DNA from: Lysobacter sp. A03
GTDB taxonomy: Bacteria; Pseudomonadota; Gammaproteobacteria; Xanthomonadales; Xanthomonadaceae
Direction: 5' to 3'
DNA length: 63,940 nt
Assembly: GCF_000855665.1 (NCBI RefSeq)
Contig: NZ_JXSS01000116.1
Location: forward strand, 1 to 63,940
Shown: positions 58,545 to 63,940 of the stretch, in pieces
How the letters are laid out: each line of letters opens with the position of its first letter
Numbering within the stretch: position 1 is the first letter of the stretch
Program-made: the position numbers and the translations under genes
The notes under the pieces: generated by a model
The model's database searches: none
Seen by the model: the letters and a program-made list of their open reading frames with translations, nothing else
Told to the model about the DNA's origin: nothing

Positions 58545-59174
58545 ATGAACGCTCAACATTTCTCCCGCGTGGTGCTGCTGACCCTGTGCCTGCTCCCGCT
58601 GGCTGCGTGTTCTGGCCCGACCAACTCATCGGACGGCACGCTGGCTAGCGGCCTGAATTCTGTGGCCAGCAAGATCCGCGATGCCTCCGACAAGGTGCGC
58701 GAGGAAATCCGTACTGGCGATATCGACCTCTCCAGCGACGATGCCGATGCACCCAAGGCGGTGATCACCCCGCAGGGCGAGCTGGTGATCGACGGCAAGA
58801 AGGTGCAGACCAACCCGGTCCAGGATGCACTGCTGCGTGATTATCGCCAGCAGATCGAGGAGATTGCCGAGGCCGGCGCCGACATCGGGCTCAAGGGCGC
58901 GGGGGTGGCAATGACCGCGGTTGGCGAGGCGTTGAAAGGTGCGTTCAGCGGTGCCAGCGAGGCTGACATCGAGCGTTCCATCGAAGCCCAGGCCAGCGGA
59001 CTCAAGCAGGAAGCCAGCAGGCTCTGTGACCGGCTGCCTGCGTTCATCGCCACCCAGGACAAGCTGGCCGCTGCGCTGCCCGAATTCGCCCCTTACGCCA
59101 ACGCCGACATGGATGACGTCGCGGATTGCCGGTCCGACACTGACGGTGCGAGCGTGACATCGGCCCGGCAGTAG
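58545..59174 (+). CDS. DUF2884 (YggN-like) lipoprotein
   Basis: 209 aa. Lipobox LAAC with Cys at residue 22. Characteristic block VITPQGELVIDGKKVQTNP followed by LLRDYRQQIEEIAEAGADIG, then an Ala/Gly-rich helix (LKGAGVAMTAVGEALKGAF) and a paired-Cys C-terminal part (RLCDRLPAF, VADCRSD). Likely outer-membrane or periplasmic. Function unknown for the family. 104 bp after the permease, with its own SD GGAG; may or may not belong to the ABC operon. Confidence 0.8.
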   Translation: MNAQHFSRVVLLTLCLLPLAACSGPTNSSDGTLASGLNSVASKIRDASDKVREEIRTGDIDLSSDDADAPKAVITPQGELVIDGKKVQTNPVQDALLRDYRQQIEEIAEAGADIGLKGAGVAMTAVGEALKGAFSGASEADIERSIEAQASGLKQEASRLCDRLPAFIATQDKLAAALPEFAPYANADMDDVADCRSDTDGASVTSARQ

Positions 59175-59318
59175 ACCCCTGCAAGCCACGCGCGCGGCAA
59201 CCTGACTGTGCGCGGTCAAGGGTAGCGGTGACACCACCCATGGTCGCGTTACCGGTCGCGTGGAGTTGCCGGGCATGAACTGAAAGGCACCATCACATCC
59301 CGCCACCAAGGAACCGCC

Positions 59319-59900
59319 ATGTCCACGATTCGCACTATGGGTTGCGTTCTGTTTCTGATCGCCGCTGGAGGATGCCAGCCAACGGACGTTCCGGCGTCAG
59401 GGCCAACATCCCGTCCTTCCGCTGCCGAGATGATCGCGGCTGTGGACCGCGGAGACCCCGCCGTCGTTCACCAACTCATCAAGCGGGGCGCGAAGCTTGA
59501 TGCGAGCGTACGCGGCGACGGCACTGCGCTTATCCAGGCGTCACGCCAGGGAAAACTCGCGATCGTCGATCAACTTCTGCGAGCCGGTGCAGGGGTTGAC
59601 GTTGCGTCGCCCGGCGACGGCAATCCGCTGATCATGGCGGCCAAGGCAGGACATACCAACGTGGTCAGACGGCTGACGGAAGCGGGCGCCAATCCGAACG
59701 CCGTAGTACCCGGCGACGAAACCCCGCTGATCAACGCGGCGCGCGCAGGACATCTGGACATCGTCGAGTTTCTTGTGGAACACGGCGCCGACGTCAGCCT
59801 GGCAGTAACCGCCAACGCTACCCAGGTTCGTACGCCGCTCAACCAGGCGAGCGACACGGCCATAAGGTCCTACCTGGTCAGTCGTGGAGCGAAAGAGTAG
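59319..59900 (+). CDS. Ankyrin-repeat lipoprotein
   Basis: 193 aa. Lipobox AGGC with Cys at residue 19, so periplasm-facing. After a Pro/Ser linker come three exact 33-residue ankyrin repeats starting at about 66, 99 and 132, each opening GDG/GDE-x-(A/P)LI (GDGTALIQASRQGK; GDGNPLIMAAKAGH; GDETPLINAARAGH). A half-repeat precedes at 36-65 and a degenerate one follows. Such repeats occur at the C terminus of BlaR1-type membrane metalloproteases, so this may be a stand-alone derivative. Partner protein unknown. Confidence 0.85.
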   Translation: MSTIRTMGCVLFLIAAGGCQPTDVPASGPTSRPSAAEMIAAVDRGDPAVVHQLIKRGAKLDASVRGDGTALIQASRQGKLAIVDQLLRAGAGVDVASPGDGNPLIMAAKAGHTNVVRRLTEAGANPNAVVPGDETPLINAARAGHLDIVEFLVEHGADVSLAVTANATQVRTPLNQASDTAIRSYLVSRGAKE

Positions 59901-59948
59901 CGGCCGCGGAATTCCAGCGTGGCCGCGCTCGGGCCTGGTCAGCGGCCA

Positions 59949-61355
<1,407 letters not shown>

Positions 61356-61372
61356 GGCGTGCTCCTGCGTAA

Positions 61373-62839
<1,467 letters not shown>

Positions 62840-62913
62840 CGGTCCGGCGGCCCGGTCCGCCGGCGGCAACATCACCAGTGGCCGGCGTTTGCGGCCCAAC
62901 AGCAGGACGCGCA

Positions 62914-63940
62914 ATGCACAACTCCAACGCCACAGCGTCTGGCGCCAGCGACGCCCCCGGCGGCATCCCAAGCGGCGAATCGCTGAGACTGCCGCCACCG
63001 ATCGAAGTCGACGCTGGCGCAATGCCGCCGCTGGGCATGCCACCGGCGGATTTCCTCCGCGACTACTGGCAAAAGCACCCGTTGCTGATCCGCAACGCGT
63101 TCCCTGATCTGCAATCGCCGATGGACCCCGACGACCTCGCCGGCCTGGCCTGCGAGGAAGGCGCGCTTTCGCGCTTGATCCGCCACGACCGCAGCGACGA
63201 CAGCTGGAGCGTCAGCCACGGCCCGTTCCCGGAAGAGATGTTCCCGTCGCTGCCCGGCACGGACTGGACGTTGCTGGTGCAGGACGTGGACAAGTGGGAT
63301 GTCGATGTCGCGGCGCTTATCCGCCACTTCGCGTTCCTGCCGCGCTGGCGCATCGACGACGTCATGGTGTCGTTCGCCGCGCCCGGCGGTTCGGTCGGGG
63401 CCCACGTTGACCAGTACGACGTTTTCCTGCTGCAGGCGGTCGGCCATCGCCGCTGGCAGATCGACACGCGCGACAACCCGCCGCTCGCCTACCGCGAGGA
63501 TGTCGAATTGCGCCTGCTGCGTGAGTTCGATCCCAGCCACGACTGGGTGCTGGGACCGGGAGACATGCTCTATCTGCCGCCCGGCGTGCCCCATAACGGC
63601 GTCGCCGAGGACGCCTGCCTGACGTTCTCCTTCGGCATGCGCGCGCCCTCCTCGGCCGAATTGCTGGGCGACCTGGTCGACACGCTGACCGCGGAGGCAG
63701 ACGACGCGCTGCGCTACCACGATCCCGACCTGGCCCCTGTCGCCGACCCCGGCGAGATCGACGCGGCGGCGATGGCGCGTGTCGTCCGCGCCCTGGATTC
63801 GCTGCGCGGTGACCGGCCCGAACAACTGGCCGAGTGGTTCGGCAATTTCATCACCCGCTACCGCAACGCGGTCGAGGTGATCCCACCGCAGCTCGAAGAA
63901 GGCGAACAGCCGCGCTCGCGCATCGAGGTCGAGTGGGATC
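62914..63940 (+). CDS. roxA: JmjC ribosomal-protein arginine hydroxylase RoxA/YcfD (3' end outside window)
   Basis: 342 residues visible; the frame is open to the window end. An N-terminal extension rich in Ala/Ser/Pro (about 1-40) precedes the cupin_4/JmjC domain: PPADFLRDYWQKHPLLIRNA, DWTLLVQDVDKWDVD, and the 2-oxoglutarate iron site HVDQYDVFLLQAVGHRRWQI with His164 and Asp166, distal His227 in YLPPGVPHNGV. E. coli YcfD hydroxylates an arginine of ribosomal protein L16. The winged-helix C terminus starts within the visible part (LAEWFGNFITRYRN). Follows purB by 74 bp. Confidence 0.92.
   Translation, partial: MHNSNATASGASDAPGGIPSGESLRLPPPIEVDAGAMPPLGMPPADFLRDYWQKHPLLIRNAFPDLQSPMDPDDLAGLACEEGALSRLIRHDRSDDSWSVSHGPFPEEMFPSLPGTDWTLLVQDVDKWDVDVAALIRHFAFLPRWRIDDVMVSFAAPGGSVGAHVDQYDVFLLQAVGHRRWQIDTRDNPPLAYREDVELRLLREFDPSHDWVLGPGDMLYLPPGVPHNGVAEDACLTFSFGMRAPSSAELLGDLVDTLTAEADDALRYHDPDLAPVADPGEIDAAAMARVVRALDSLRGDRPEQLAEWFGNFITRYRNAVEVIPPQLEEGEQPRSRIEVEWD

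Overview
The window is about 64 kb of high-GC chromosome with mostly housekeeping content. It looks like a gammaproteobacterium of the Xanthomonadaceae/Lysobacteraceae (Lysobacter-, Luteimonas- or Xanthomonas-like). Reasons: Fur without the structural CxxC, divergent from a bamE/omlA lipoprotein gene; methionine synthase split into two genes behind an ArsR-methyltransferase regulator; a tmRNA with tag ANDDNYALAA; a 180-kDa-type NAD-glutamate dehydrogenase; and strong GC bias at third codon positions. This assignment is inference from gene content, not a database match.

Layout. 1-5.9 kb: 3' end of recN, fur/bamE, rnfH-ratA, smpB, a CHASE-PAS histidine kinase and ssrA (tmRNA). 5.9-9.9 kb: an alpha/beta hydrolase with a substituted nucleophile, mgtC-like gene, NADP-glutamate dehydrogenase, OmpA-like lipoprotein. 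9.9-13.4 kb (minus): dnaB and the rpsF-rpsR-rplI ribosomal cluster, then an IscA-type Fe-S carrier. 13.5-25.4 kb (plus): asnS, two small genes, then a compact set encoding kynurenine breakdown by the 3-hydroxyanthranilate/2-aminomuconate route (SDR, aminomuconate semialdehyde dehydrogenase, beta-carbonic anhydrase, RidA-type deaminase, 3-HAA dioxygenase, ACMSD, kynureninase, kynurenine monooxygenase), running into sbcB and a DUF2461 gene.

25.4-30 kb is the most irregular part. An Old-Yellow-Enzyme/dienoyl-CoA-reductase-like flavoprotein has different base composition, and an MFS transporter lies between the real 3' end of sbcC and a diverged, stop-containing second copy of that 3' end. This looks like an integration or recombination scar. 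30-34.6 kb: sbcC-sbcD. 34.7-45.4 kb: DUF2939 protein, a trimethylamine monooxygenase (Tmm) with a long hairpin-rich leader, 5'-nucleotidase, NAD kinase, NAD-glutamate dehydrogenase, acyl-CoA dehydrogenase. 45.5-51.5 kb: a methionine operon (SahR-like regulator, metH in two parts) translationally coupled to a prephenate dehydrogenase. 51.5-55.7 kb (minus): DUF2058, slyX, ugd and two FKBP-type isomerases. 55.8-59.9 kb: a small exported peptide, YtrA-type GntR regulator, ABC ATPase and permease, with a 24-bp palindrome over the promoter, then two lipoprotein genes. 60-64 kb: fumC, purB and the 5' part of a JmjC ribosomal oxygenase.

No CRISPR array, complete insertion sequence, rRNA or tRNA gene was recognised. 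The most promising places for something new are the sbcC duplication around the MFS gene, the YtrA operon with its small peptide and palindrome, the kynurenine cluster containing a carbonic anhydrase and an SDR lacking Tyr/Lys, the hydrolase with His in the nucleophile position, and the Tmm leader.
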